This document shows positions 47,756-58,914 of a DNA stretch of 64,000 nucleotides, piece by piece. The position numbers were made by a program, and so were the translations under genes. The DNA comes from Stenopsyche tienmushanensis. Its lineage: Eukaryota > Arthropoda > Insecta > Trichoptera > Stenopsychidae. The number at the start of each line of letters is the position of its first letter. Within the stretch, counting starts at the first letter, position 1. The stretch is from assembly GCA_008973525.1 (NCBI GenBank), contig WACJ01000043.1:248001-312000 (forward strand), given 5' to 3'. Below the pieces are notes generated by a model. It had not been told where the DNA came from, did no database searches, and saw nothing but the letters and a program-made list of their open reading frames with translations.

Positions 47756-49061
47756 CAATAACGGGTATAATACTTGAAAAAAAAGATGATATTGTAAAAA
47801 TTAGAAATAATAATGAAATATGTATACTACTATCTTTAAATAAAAATTAGTACCAATTGTAATTGTGAACGAATGAACGTAAAAAACGAAATTTATTTAT
47901 AGAATACCTAATATTATATTATGATAGATCCGCACTTAAGGTCGTCTACATAAATTATATAGCAGATTTAATTAAATCGCCTGAAATTAACGTTTGTATT
48001 ATATTACGATAAGAAGGTTGTCTACGTCTGGATCTAATGCGAAGGTTTAATTGTAGGGATCTTTGACGTAGTTAAGCGTGATGATAGTTTGTGTTTGTAG
48101 TATGAATACAAGTAATTCGGATTCAAATTGGTTATAATTGAAAGGCTTGACATAGTTCAAATAACCACATCTCCGTAAACATAAATAAATTTATGGCCCC
48201 GGCAACAATATATAATGACTCCAGTTCGGATACGATCTTCTGGTTTGAACCTAAGAATACACACCATTAAGTACGCACAGGATCTGCTTCTTACGACAAT
48301 TGTTTGATTTGCGATATTCGATAAGGCTGTATTAGGAGGGAATGTGTATCCACATGGCAACGCGTAGAAAGTCGTATCGTTTGTCATACTATCAGTATTT
48401 ATACAGAAAAAAGTACCGCGAGGCGAATAAAAATTTTCGACCGCAATTCGGAAAACGGCGTCGGCTTCCAGTTTTATTTACGGCCGAACTTTTTTTAGTT
48501 TGTGTAAATACGCGCACACATAAGTGAACTGCCTAATAAATGGTTAGTGCTTCTGCTCGGATACAAAAGCGTCCAGATTCCGCTGCCGGGATGGCGTTGT
48601 ACGGAGAAAATCCCGAGAGTCGATAAGTAAAATTTTCCGGGAAATAGAAACCAAACAAAGCGAATAATAATGAAGCGACCATATGCCATGAACACGCAGC
48701 ATTCGAAATCGTTATATGCGGGAAATTCGAATACATACACATGCCGGGCGATTTCCGAAAATGATAAATCTCGCTCGTTATGGCGATGAATGCACGCGCG
48801 CCGATTGTTTGTCATCGCTTTTAAAACAGTTCTGATCCCAATAAACCCGGTTTTAAAAGTCGAAACAAATTCGTTCGTCCGTTTCGTGATACGCCAAATC
48901 GATCATAAAAGTACTCAAAGCAGTGATAACAACTTAAATTCAATCGATCAGTTCTTTCGTGATTTTATTTGAATTTTTCTTCACGCAAATTTATTAATTA
49001 AATAAGAAAAAGTGTTGTCTTTATAAATATTAAAAATACAGCAGGCCTGCTGTAATTCGGC
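47756..49061. other. Non-coding stretch, regulatory-like composition
   Basis: Frames 48157-48387, 48342-48527, 48495-48815 and 48790-48972 overlap on both strands without domains. 48150-48960 is a complex, balanced-composition block typical of the putative regulatory segments of this window. Confidence 0.45.
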
Positions 49062-49065
49062 CTAC

Positions 49066-49290
49066 AGTCTAATTCGGCACCCCCTGTAATCCGACATACT
49101 AAGTATAGTACATACATATGTACCGGTAAAAATTCGTCAATGTAAAAAATGCAAAAGTGTAATTCTGGATCACCTAAATCGTAATTAATCGTTAGTTTTA
49201 CAATTTATATATATCCATTTTTACATTTTTTTTATTACACGTACTCCTTTCCAAAATTTTCCGGACTACAAGGGGTCGGGGGAAGTACTC
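49066..49290. mobile_element. pogo-like MITE
   Basis: After a TA, CAGTCTAATTCGGCACCCCC and TGTAATCCGACATAC start the element. Near the right side, TCCGGACTACAAGGGGTCGG is the inverse of the CGGCACCCCCTGTAATCCGA block. CAGT tips and a TA target are usual for pogo-type elements. A second left end is at 52898. Inside is a GTACATA-CA-TATGTAC hairpin. No coding frame. Confidence 0.6.
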
Positions 49291-49294
49291 TATA

Positions 49295-50055
49295 ATCCGA
49301 AAAATTAAACAATCCTCAGCAAAAAAAGTTTTGATTTATTGATTCATTGTAAAAAATAAATTAGATTATTTCCTTTGGATATTATCACTAATAGGGTGCT
49401 ATTCAATTTCGATTGTATTCTAGCAATAAATATCGATTATACATCTTCTGAGCATTCCCACGGGTGCAAATGGTGCAATTAGACTCATTTATAGTTATTG
49501 ATTGTTGTTATTAACGCATTCGCGGACACGGATCAGTGACGCAATTCATGAATAATGAAATTGAGTTAAACCATTAATAAAAAAACTCTTATATTATTTG
49601 TTGTCTCGTGTCTTGCAAATTCCGCTCTTTGACTTCTTGTCACTATCGACATGCATGTATTGTAAATCCTAATTAAAAAATAATATATTTTGTAACAATT
49701 TCTTCCGATAGAGAATATACATTTTGAAAATTCGAAACAACGACGTTAACAATTGGACTTATTTTTGACATCCTGAATTTATTTCATTGAATTCGGTCAA
49801 CCTGCAGTATATCGTTTTTTGTAAATTGATTTTCGTTAACTTTTTTCTATTAAAATTCCTACATTCTATCAAAAAATGTTTAACTTCCCCAGCCCAAATA
49901 CTTGTGGTCGTTTTTGGGCATATCGGTCGAGAGAAAGGCGCCCCTGTGTCGTGTCAGGGGTCCTTTTTCTGGACCTCTTGGCCACAGGGACTTGGTGACT
50001 AGTCCCGGTGCCTTTTCGACGTTCAAGGCCTTCTGCCATGGTTTCGGAGCCAAAT
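49295..50055. other. Non-coding stretch with a GC-rich segment at 49890-50055
   Basis: Mostly AT-rich. The last 165 bases are distinctly GC-rich and abut the piggyBac-like frame at 50059; frames there on both strands (49880-50062, 49902-50258) show no domain. Its composition suggests a different origin from the surroundings. Confidence 0.45.
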
Positions 50056-50058
50056 GCT

Positions 50059-50493
50059 TCAAATTCTTATCTCAACCAAGGTGTGAATATAAAAATAAGG
50101 TCCAAATATTTCTAAACTATAATCAAATTCTTCTGTGGATGTATCTCCAATATCTTTTTTCATTCCTGAAGATGCAGAATCAAAACCAAAATCTGATATT
50201 GTTGAATGAGTCTGTGTCCAATCATCATTTCGTTGTGAGGCAGGATTATATTGATTAGGAGGTATATTTTCAGCTACAGAATTGATGACGTTGATACATT
50301 TGTCATTTTTAACAACAGTATTCAGACAGTACTCATTTATCTGGCGGATCCAAAATTTATTGACTTTTACTTCAACTTCATTATTATCTATTTCTGAATG
50401 TTCACTAGAATAATCATCAGAATCGACATCCGAATAAGGAACATATTCGTAGACATATCTAGCGCAATAAAAATCTAACACATCCGTCTGCAA
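50059..50493 (-). pseudogene. piggyBac-like transposase N-terminal fragment
   Basis: The 144-codon open frame starts with a Ser/Asp/Glu-rich segment (SDVDSDDYSSEHSEIDNN, residues about 21-38). It then has DDWTQTHSTISDFGFDSASS-GMKKDIG (about 93-119) and TEEFDYSLEIFGPYFYIHTL (about 120-139). An acidic leader followed by W....P....F.F....G.....I....P..YF.LFF is the start of piggyBac-type (DDE_Tnp_1_7) transposases. No Asp triad or C-terminal RING-like cysteine cluster is present: the frame ends before the catalytic core and the GC-rich DNA downstream (minus sense) does not continue it. There are no internal stops across the preserved part. Family assignment is by eye. Confidence 0.5.
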
Positions 50494-50502
50494 TTGCAGA
50501 CG
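50485..50502. other. Perfect 18-bp palindrome CGTCTGCAATTGCAGACG
   Basis: Fully self-complementary, and overlaps the start of the piggyBac-like frame. It could be a binding site or a chance symmetry. Confidence 0.5.
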
Positions 50503-50519
50503 TGTCCACGATTGCGTTA

Positions 50520-51260
50520 AAGATTGAATTGTATCCTGAGATAAAATGCTCCAATGAAAAAGCTCCCAAGAATAAAATAATGACCAGAATGAAAATTATT
50601 TATTTTTATGTTACCTCATTGCTCCAAATTATGATCCTTTTTTGTGATTCCGGGAATTAATTGATAGCTTTACAAATTGCACTTGTGGAAATTTTTCGTA
50701 GATGTTGCTATTGATTTCAGGATATTTTAAGCCGATAATCATTGCATGGGCGTCCTTTCGTAATTTCGTTTGAAATAATTTTGTGTTCCGTCATTTTGAC
50801 GTCAATTTCGTAAGCACAGTTCATCCCCGCGCACAATCCGCGTTATATAAATTCAAAATTCGTGTGAATATTCCAAACTCGCGATATTAAGAAAGGATGA
50901 AATATTAAATTCGACGTCAGTCAGCTGTGCTTTCCGCGGAAGCCATGGAAGCAATTTGAATCCCCCTTTTCATTAACCGATTTTTTTAGTTTCCAAAGCC
51001 GACGTTCTATCATGGCGAAATCATCTACGGGATATTTTTTAATGTGAACATTTTGACGTGCGCCATTTTTCGAATGCGCAGGAAGAAAAAACCAGGTACG
51101 GGAGTCACCGACAATAAAGGACGTCTGACAACTAATTAAATTTTACATCGAAAAATAGTGAAGGCGTCCTTCGGTTGGATCCATTAGAAGACACGATCAA
51201 ATTACATTTTTCTTAATGCTCCGAATTTATTTTTCGTCCTTTAACATATTTAACTTTTTT
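50520..51260. other. Non-coding stretch upstream of RS exon 3
   Basis: Complex sequence with CGCGCACAATCCGCG and repeated TTCGT motifs. No frame longer than about 60 codons has a domain. The pyrimidine tract of candidate RS exon 3 begins at about 51251. Confidence 0.5.
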
Positions 51261-51275
51261 TATTATTTGTTTCAG

Positions 51276-51326
51276 GTAATTGACATCTTTAAAAATTGCC
51301 AAGAACTAAGCCGACGGATGCTCGCC
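51276..51326 (+). other. Candidate recursive-splicing (RS) exon 3, 51 nt
   Basis: ACTTTTTTTATTATTTGTTTCAG-type tract ends at 51275. The exon would start GTAATTGA and end before GTAAGT at 51327-51332. It carries the same GTTTCAGGTAATTGA as 21042 and 33966. Frame 0 is open for 17 codons (VID...), the only one of the three whose length is divisible by three. It could therefore be read in frame as a cassette exon, or act as an exon-definition partner for a recursive site. Confidence 0.6.
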
Positions 51327-51708
51327 GTAAGTTTTTAAATATACACATTTACGCAACGTTATACACAGACTCAAATGCTCAGAGTTTTATAATGTATTCC
51401 TCACGAAAGCAAATAATGTAATTTTTTAAAAAAAAAAAATTAATATATCTGAAAAGCCATCAAACTCTTCAAACACATCAAAAACATTACCATTTATTTA
51501 TTTTATTCTAGTAGCAAATTTTGCATTTTTTTCTCCAGCTTCCGAACGTTCTCATAGAAGTACAAACGATGGATGTTTTTAACAATTTCTTATTGTCCAT
51601 GGATCATGACCCAAACTACGATTTAAGCCACTTCTTGTTGTTCCATATCAACTCACTGCTGATAGTCCATCCAATATTGAGCTTATTAAATATCAGCATA
51701 TTATTATA

Positions 51709-52633
51709 TTAGATTGTCCCATAAGTTTCTTTCGCAAATGAACACAGATCTAATCATAGCCATGGTTGAAGAAAACCCGCGATATACTGTTCGCGAAATA
51801 GCCAACAAGTTAGAAATTCCACGAACATCTTTCCATAATAGTCTGATAAAATTGGGCTACATCAATCGTTCAGATATGTGGCTTCCTCATGAGCTGACTG
51901 ACTCAAATAAACTTCAGCGTATTTCAACATGCGATCTTCTTCTCCAAAGACATAATAGCCAACCTTTTATGAAGAGACTTGTCACTGGAGATGAAAGTTG
52001 GATACTCTATGAGAATATCCAACGTAAACGGTCTTGGACCAAGGGTACAGAAGCTTTAACTGTAGCTAAACCTGGCCTACATCCAAAAAAAGTTTTTCTA
52101 TGCATTTGGTGGGACTGGAAGGAGGTAGTTTATTATGAGCTACTTCAGCAAGGTGAAACGATCAATTCAACAAAATATTGTTTCCAACTAGACAATCTAA
52201 ATGATGCAATTGTCAGAAAACGGCCAAAATTAGCGAACAGACGAGGTGTTGTTTTTCAAAACGATAACGCTACGCCTTATGTGTCTTTACTCGTCAGAAA
52301 TAAATTATTATCATTTGACTGGGATGTATTACCTCATCCTCCATACTCTCCGGACATTGCCCCTTCAGATTATTATTTATTTCTTTCATTTAAAAATTCT
52401 TTACGTGGTAAAAAAAATAATTCAAATAATGATATAAAAATGTACTTTGATCAATATTTTGCCAACAAACCTGGGAAATTTTGGCAAGAAGGCATTATGA
52501 GGCTTCCGGAGAGATGGAGAAAGGTAATAGAACAGAATGGATCATATATTATTCAATAAATTTTGATGTAATTCAAATTATTGTTTATTTTTTTCTTAAT
52601 ATGAAAACGAAAGAAACTTATGGAACACCCTAA
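51709..52633 (+). mobile_element. mariner (DD34D) element, near-complete, N-terminal deletion
   Basis: Left TTAGATTGTCCCATAAGTTT and right (inverse) TTAGGGTGTTCCATAAGTTT form inverted ends of about 26 bp. TA stands outside both (51707-51708 and 52634-52635). The 925-bp length is short for mariner (about 1.3 kb) because the left end is joined almost directly to the middle of the DNA-binding domain. Contains the transposase frame at 51738-52559. Confidence 0.9.
51738..52559 (+). pseudogene. mariner transposase lacking first helix-turn-helix
   Basis: From the ATG at 51738 it encodes 273 residues; mariner enzymes are usually about 345. The second helix-turn-helix (PRYTVREIANKLEIPRTSFH) and the linker signature LPHELTDSNKLQR are present. 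The catalytic triad is intact with the family spacing: Asp85 in TGDES, Asp176 in NDNA, Asp211 in PPYSPDIAPSDYYLF, giving 34 residues between the last two (DD34D). The usual NDNARPH is NDNATPY, two substitutions next to a catalytic Asp. The C-terminus EGIMRLPERWRKVIEQNGSY is complete with a TAA stop. The first helix-turn-helix, needed to bind the ends, is missing, so transposition is unlikely although the frame is uninterrupted. Subfamily not certain. Confidence 0.85.
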
Positions 52634-52897
52634 TATTTAATCATGCGATACCATCAACTTAAAAAACTGACTGCAGCAAGAAACAAAATTGAGACCTCTC
52701 CAGTACCAAATCTCAAACATCGAAATGATAACATCCACTCAAGAGATCATGGACATGTACGGTAAAGCGTCGATTGTCAGCTTATTATTTGTCACCAGAT
52801 TATTTGAATAACGAAAATGAAATTGGTAAATTCGATGAAAGAATATAGACATCGAGTAAAATAGAGTGATTTATTCAAATAATACGGATACAGACCC

Positions 52898-53035
52898 CAG
52901 TCTAATCCGGCACCCCTTGTAATCCGACATCCAAATACAATTATAGTACTTATACACGGTAAAACTTCGTCAATTTAAAAATACAAAAGTGTGATTTTGA
53001 ACTGCCTGAATCGCAATGTACGGCGTATGACGATC
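52898..53035 (+). mobile_element. pogo-like element, left end only
   Basis: CAGTCTAATCCGGCACCCCT and TGTAATCCGACATCC, followed by ACGGTAAAACTTCGTCAATT, match 49066-49190 over about 130 bp. The right end is missing. Confidence 0.6.
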
Positions 53036-53039
53036 CACA

Positions 53040-54819
53040 ATTTATGATACAAAAAGAAACGCAAAAATATTCAAAACCAATTTAAAATGGAATGGATAGG
53101 ATTCATCAAAGTTTGCGATCCCGCTAAAAATTGCTGCGCTCGATGCATTTCAAGCCACCGATATTTTTTCAAGCATTTCATTCAAATCATTAATTACAAC
53201 AATATCTCGCTTATACAAACAAGGGATTTGTCGTGCAGACAGAACTTGAGCGACAATCTAATGCTCGGGGTCCGTTATATAGGGCTTACTTTACAGTTAC
53301 GCCATTTGTAAAAGTCCCAGTTGAAAAACGTTGATATAATAGAGCCATAACTTACATCATTATTAAAGTAGTTGTCATGTATTTTCGCTTCAATTTGTCC
53401 ATTTATGTTTCACACAACTCGTATGTGCGACATAAGTAACCGCAATGGCGTTATTTCAGCTCCAGCCATAATCGTCATGACATGGAGCCTCCATTAATTC
53501 CCAGGTCACGACTTTGAAAACGATATCGAAGAATTTTCTCCTTTTGTTTCTCCTTTTTTCTCTCCCGCAGATAAGCTGCTAAATGAAATAAAGCCCCGCT
53601 TTATTGGTCTCGGATAAGCTTTCGGAGCTTTTTATTGTTTTTTTTTTCTGTGCGCTATAAAAGCTTAGGGCGCAAATTAAATATTTATAACTGTAATTCT
53701 GAACAGTATCGTAAAAGTGGAAATGCGCCTCTCCCACGGGGCGAATTGGCCAAATTTGTTTTCGCATGATTCATATTCGATACGGTGCCCCATAGCCGTG
53801 ACCCAATCAGGATACATATTTGCTGATGTGTCCGATGGTGAGGTCTCAATTCCCTTCCGGTGGGTCCTTTATTTATTTAAAAAATGTACTAAACTCGGCT
53901 CCATTTCGCAAATTAGATTTTAGTTCGAAATGTATGCGGTGGGGTAGGATCGACCCTTTCTTGCTTTCCCCCGTGGGAATCGACTCAAAGATTTTCGATA
54001 TGTGCCTTTTTTGGAATAAATTATTTTCAAATTGACATGCAATGATTGATGGTACAATTTTTCGCATATTATCGATCCGATATAACGCAATTTTCGTTCG
54101 TTTTTATTACGTTTAGAAGTTTAAATTTGACGACCAATTTACATAATGCCCAATATAACAATAAAAATATTGCTGAGCAACTGCTCCATCGTTCAAATTA
54201 TTATAAGTGAAAGTTCGATTAAAAGTATTTTTCTATTAATTTTGATGCATCCTTTTTATGAGAATCTTCCTCATCTGTGTTCTGCAAATTCATCCCTACA
54301 AAATCTCAATTAACTCCAAGCCACATACCAAGAGATCATTATCTTCATTTACATGGAATTCAAAAGCAATATCAAAGAAGAATTTTTCAACGATCTTCGT
54401 TGAAATTTATGCCATGAATAAATTCTTATATTAATTTATACAATAGTTATGTTAAAAATAATTGTATAAAAATCGTAAAACTGAGTGAAATTCAATATTC
54501 CAAGATTAATTAATTTTGTACCCAATACATTAAATACTGTCTATAATATAAGTAGTTATCAATGTTTTACAAGTTTTTTTTTAGTTCTTAGGCCAATTTA
54601 TCCTTTTGTCTTCAATAGACTGGATTAAAGAGGCAGATAGTCGAAAGATGTCCATCTTTGTTATACTTAAAAGGCAAAAACATAATTATCGCTTATTTCA
54701 ATGAACGTAATATTACGAAGCATGGAGAATGAATGTTGTGAAGTGAATTATGACGGATTTTAAAAAGCCAGAGAGTAGCTAAGAAAGTGCTCTAAGCGTA
54801 CGAATCCGTTCTTCTATCG
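53040..54819. other. Non-coding stretch, regulatory-like composition
   Basis: The frames 53087-53311, 53579-53767 and 53717-54067 have no domain. 53390-54070 is complex and of balanced composition; the rest is AT-rich. Confidence 0.45.
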
Positions 54820-55075
54820 GGTCCGTGATGTTACTGGACGAATGGATGGGAATAGACGATCTGACTGCAGGAAGGACGACCTCCCGCAGCCAAGGCTAAC
54901 CGACGACTCTCTCGACTCCCGGCTCCTGCGCGTCGCTCCTCAATCGGCAACGGTGCCCGCGCAAGAAGCGATCCTTCGGTATGCAGGTGCAATGTCTCCA
55001 TAGGGCCACAAGAGATGGCGCTGTTAAAATAACACATTGCATCTGAAGAGAGATGAAAGATGTCGCTGTTAACAG
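54820..55075 (-). repeat. Dispersed repeat family VII, copy 1
   Basis: GGTGCAATGTCTCCATAGGG, CACAAGAGATGGCGCTGTTA and AAATAACACATTGCATCT are found inverted at 63760-63942. The half at 54860-54980 is strongly GC-rich. The minus frame 54831-55037 is part of the repeat, not a gene. Family class unknown; a SINE or a solo terminal repeat are both possible. Confidence 0.65.
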
Positions 55076-55079
55076 CGCT

Positions 55080-57833
55080 ATACGTGTGATGATAAATCGC
55101 CCACGCTACAATTAATAACTTTCTACGAAATCTTAATTATTGTATTGCAAATTGACCACTCAAAGGTCTGAATACTGATAGTCACAGTATAACAAATTTT
55201 CAAAAAAGGGGAGTTAGATTAAGCTTGAATTAAAATTCTGAATGTGAGACCAAACTTTTGTAATAGTAATCCAAGAATTAATTTTTAGTATATGTTAACA
55301 TTGATAGTACATCAATAATAGCTTCATTAGGTAACATGACAAATACCTAAATATCAATCATGTATGATAACGAATATATCATTGATATTGGACCATTTAA
55401 ATTAACTTTAAACATGTTTTTCTTTGGGCTTTTAATAGTTTATTAATAAAAGAGTCATTCTTTCCATATGAAAAAATCACTATCAAATAAAACACTTCAC
55501 CAATAACAAGCTGGTTATTACCAGAACAAAACTCGTTGACTCTAGTTTTACAAGCATAAAAAGAAATAACCGTTTCTCGCTCATAGTTTCAGCATTAAAG
55601 CATAATTTAGTGAGCATAAAAAGTATTCATACAATGTACAATATAAGTTTAGTCCATAATGAACCTATATTTGTCTCAAAGGACCGTATATAATGATAAA
55701 ATTTAATTTGTTTAAGCACTAAAGCGATTGTATACAATTCGAGTTGTATACCTTTCCAGCTATAAAAAGCCAACGGGGGTTATATTTTTTACGACATATG
55801 TCCTATAAGGGACGTTCGTGACAATACGACCTTAAATCCCAATACAGGTTAATAAATTCGAGTGTGTAAGCAGAATTGGACGTTGAGGGCTTCTCACATA
55901 GAGATCACTTCACCATCTTCCTGCCGGTGATTGGTTTTCGATCCGAGGATGACCGTCCTCTATTCAAACAAAATTTTATCTTCTTTCAATTAAAATGCGC
56001 CTATTTTCAACCTTTACAACCCCCGCCCTTAGTAGTGCGATCCCGATTCTTATATAAGACGAACTGGGCGAAATAAGGTCATAGACATTACATCAAAAAT
56101 CAAGATGCCCCTGAGCATATTGATTTAACGGACTTTTTTCAATAAAAAATTTGAATCTAAAGCTTAATAATAAGAAATATAACTCGCTTTATATGAAAAT
56201 TTAAGTTATCAAATATAGATTAACCCGAAACATAATATAGGTGTGGATAAACTATGGATAACTTCACCGAATTGAAGTGTTTTGCCTCATTATCCATTAC
56301 ATTGTAAACATTAGTTTAACAATCAGTAACCTCACTTTATTAGCTCCATTATTTGGACAGCCTTTTTGCTCGTGTAAATTTAATCCGCTTATCCCGTAAT
56401 CGATTTTGGGCAATAAATGTGATCCCACATAAAACGAGGACTTAAACCGTCAGATCAAACGTGTGAGGATAGTCCCAGAAGTACCCGATCTGTCAAAGAA
56501 AACACAAATAAGTTGGAAAAAATATCTTCGTTTATCAAATTGATTTCATTTTAACTTTCTATCATAGTATTTTTTAAGCAACAACCGCCATCTATATATC
56601 AGGTCGTATACTTCTGGGACTAGTTTGGGATTTTTATTTTCAAAATATCTATTGATTCCAAAATGCAACATTTTAGTACACATAATGATGTAATGAAATA
56701 AATTATTTTAACGTTGATTGTTATATTTTTACATATAATTCGACGACATCATAGGCGTTTCCAAACTTTTTGTCGGTAGTGTATTTGTAGATTTATCACT
56801 AGAATCGTCTTTCTGCTGAGCTAATTGGTTCTGTGAACCCTAGAACTGCCCCCTAAACTGCAGTCCGAAATCCAATTAATGTTTTATAGAACAGCCCTTA
56901 CATATTTTACGGACATATCGGTTTGTCATATAGAGACTTTTGACAGACCTATTAATTTGTTTTTAGCTCCCCACATCCTGAGCGATGGTCGCTTAGTCTC
57001 GTCCAGGGCACGAGGCACGCCACCAATTCTCTTTAAGTGCTGCCATATTTCAATCCTAGAGGCAGTAAAGAGAGCTTAGTTACCGACATTTAGGCATCTA
57101 CTATGCCACAATGGAACAAAAACCATTATTGTTGCATGCTGGGATAATATCGGAGAACGCCCTCCCCCGATCATAAAATCCGTTCGGGACACTTTAATGG
57201 GGCAATTCTTATCAATTATCCATGTTTTTCTGTCCGTGGGCAAGAGGTGTACGAGCACCATCACTCATTTTGCCATCGGTGCTGAGTTATGACGGTTCAT
57301 AAATTTGAATATTAATCTGCGAAAAGTAATGTGTGGTAACGTTGATACACCGCGGCGTAGCGCTACGACGACGGATATCATTAAATTTGCAGCGTGTTAG
57401 CGTCGTTCTTCCATCGCTGAATTAGAATTTAAAATTAGTAGTCGATTAAAATATGAAAGATGAGGCTTTTAAGGATAATTGTATCAAAAAATTAACATGA
57501 CAAAACGCAAGGCAATTCGCAGTGTTCGGCGCACAACTCGCCAGGGATACAGCCAGGATCATATTTTCATGCTCTAAATAATAATTTCGTCTATTCTGCG
57601 AGTTTCTTAATTCAATTTTATAGCACTGAAACATTTTAACGAATCAGAAATACTCAAATATTATTATAACCGTATCAATCTAATTTTGGTAATTTTCATA
57701 AAAACGTATAATATTTTGATTTAATACAAAAAACATATCATTTAATACAACACAATGAATAATTCATTTGATATTAGGCTTGAAAAAAAACCATTTTATA
57801 CTGGTGCTTGTCAAATGAAGATGAACATTCATA
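55080..57833. other. Long non-coding stretch, no gene seen
   Basis: Frames 55876-56076, 56879-57079, 57076-57264 and 57446-57634 have no domain. A weak inverse match to the SINE head (CAAAAGTTTGG with CTTGGATTACTATTA) lies at 55245-55280. 55740-56060 and 56800-57420 are complex and may be regulatory. Confidence 0.45.
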
Positions 57834-58914
57834 TTAGGGGGACCGAAAAATAATCAAAAAAAAATTCAATGGGCTCTTTCATAGCTAATTTGTGTTAAGA
57901 TACGCTCCAGTAAATCCAAACATTTTGATATGACATTGAAGCTATGATTATAAATTTTATTTTATCCATAAAAAAATAAATAATATATCACGGAAAAGAT
58001 GTCAAAACCAAAAACAGAAGCAGCGCATTTGCGCCATTTTGTGCTGATTTTGTTTTCGACCGATGGATGAAGGCAAACGAAGCACTGAAAAAAGTCACTG
58101 ATACTTATGGGAATATTCTGAAACTATAAAATTGGCTATCTATGATCTATAAATCGGGAGCATCTTTGTCACATAGGAAAGTTGCACAAACTAGGAATTT
58201 GGATTCCCTATGAATTGTCACTGACGACACTCGATCTACGGCGTACAATCTGTACATCTTCTCTGTTTCTGTATGAAATAGATCCGTTTTTGTGACTATA
58301 GATAAGAAGTGAACGCTATATAATAATCCTGTAAAAAAAATAACGTCTTTCTTCCAGACAAGTACCTTTTCAAACCCTCCATCTACACTAAAATGTAGAA
58401 AGTTCTTCTTTGTTTGTGGTGGTATTTTTCTGAAATTATTAATTATTAATTACTCAAATCTGGCCAGATCGTTAAAGTGATCATTTATTGCTGATAATTA
58501 GAATGAATAAAACACGATCTCATATAAAAAGGATCATATTTGGTCAATAATTAAAAGGGATTCATCTTCGCGATAACGCAAAACCGCATACTGCAGAAAT
58601 AGCTTAGGGAAAAATAAAGAAGCTTGGATTAGAAATTCTATCTCATCCAATTTATTCACCAGATCTTTTATCGTTAGATTATTACCTTTTCAGATCGTTA
58701 GAGCATATATTAAGATGTAAAAAAATTAACAAAGTTGGAGAAATATAAACGCACTTGTAAAAGTTTTTCAATGAAAAATCAAAGGACTTTTTAAAAAATG
58801 GAATTGAAAAATAACCTTTATGCTTGCAAAAGCTGATTCATATGTAAGATTTCTTTAACAAATAAATGTTTTTCACGAGCAAAAAAAATTTTGATTACTT
58901 TTCGGTCCCCCTAA
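57834..58914 (+). mobile_element. mariner relic of a second family
   Basis: Left TTAGGGGGACCGAAAAATAA and right (inverse) TTAGGGGGACCGAAAAGTAA are inverted ends of at least 22 bp. TA precedes the left end; TG follows the right (decayed TA). The + strand carries broken transposase pieces: GIWIPYELSL and LFLYEIDPFL near 58190-58290, a degraded first-Asp block TIDKK, then RDNAKPHTAEIA (second Asp, codon 58572-58574) and SPDLLSLDYYLFRSLEH (third Asp, codon 58677-58679). The last two Asp are exactly 35 codons apart, so DD34D spacing survives in a gene full of stops and frameshifts. Confidence 0.85.

Noticed and set aside
49902..50258. 118-codon + strand frame as a gene
   Set aside because: Its second half is antisense to the better-supported piggyBac-like frame, and the first half is the GC-rich segment without a motif.
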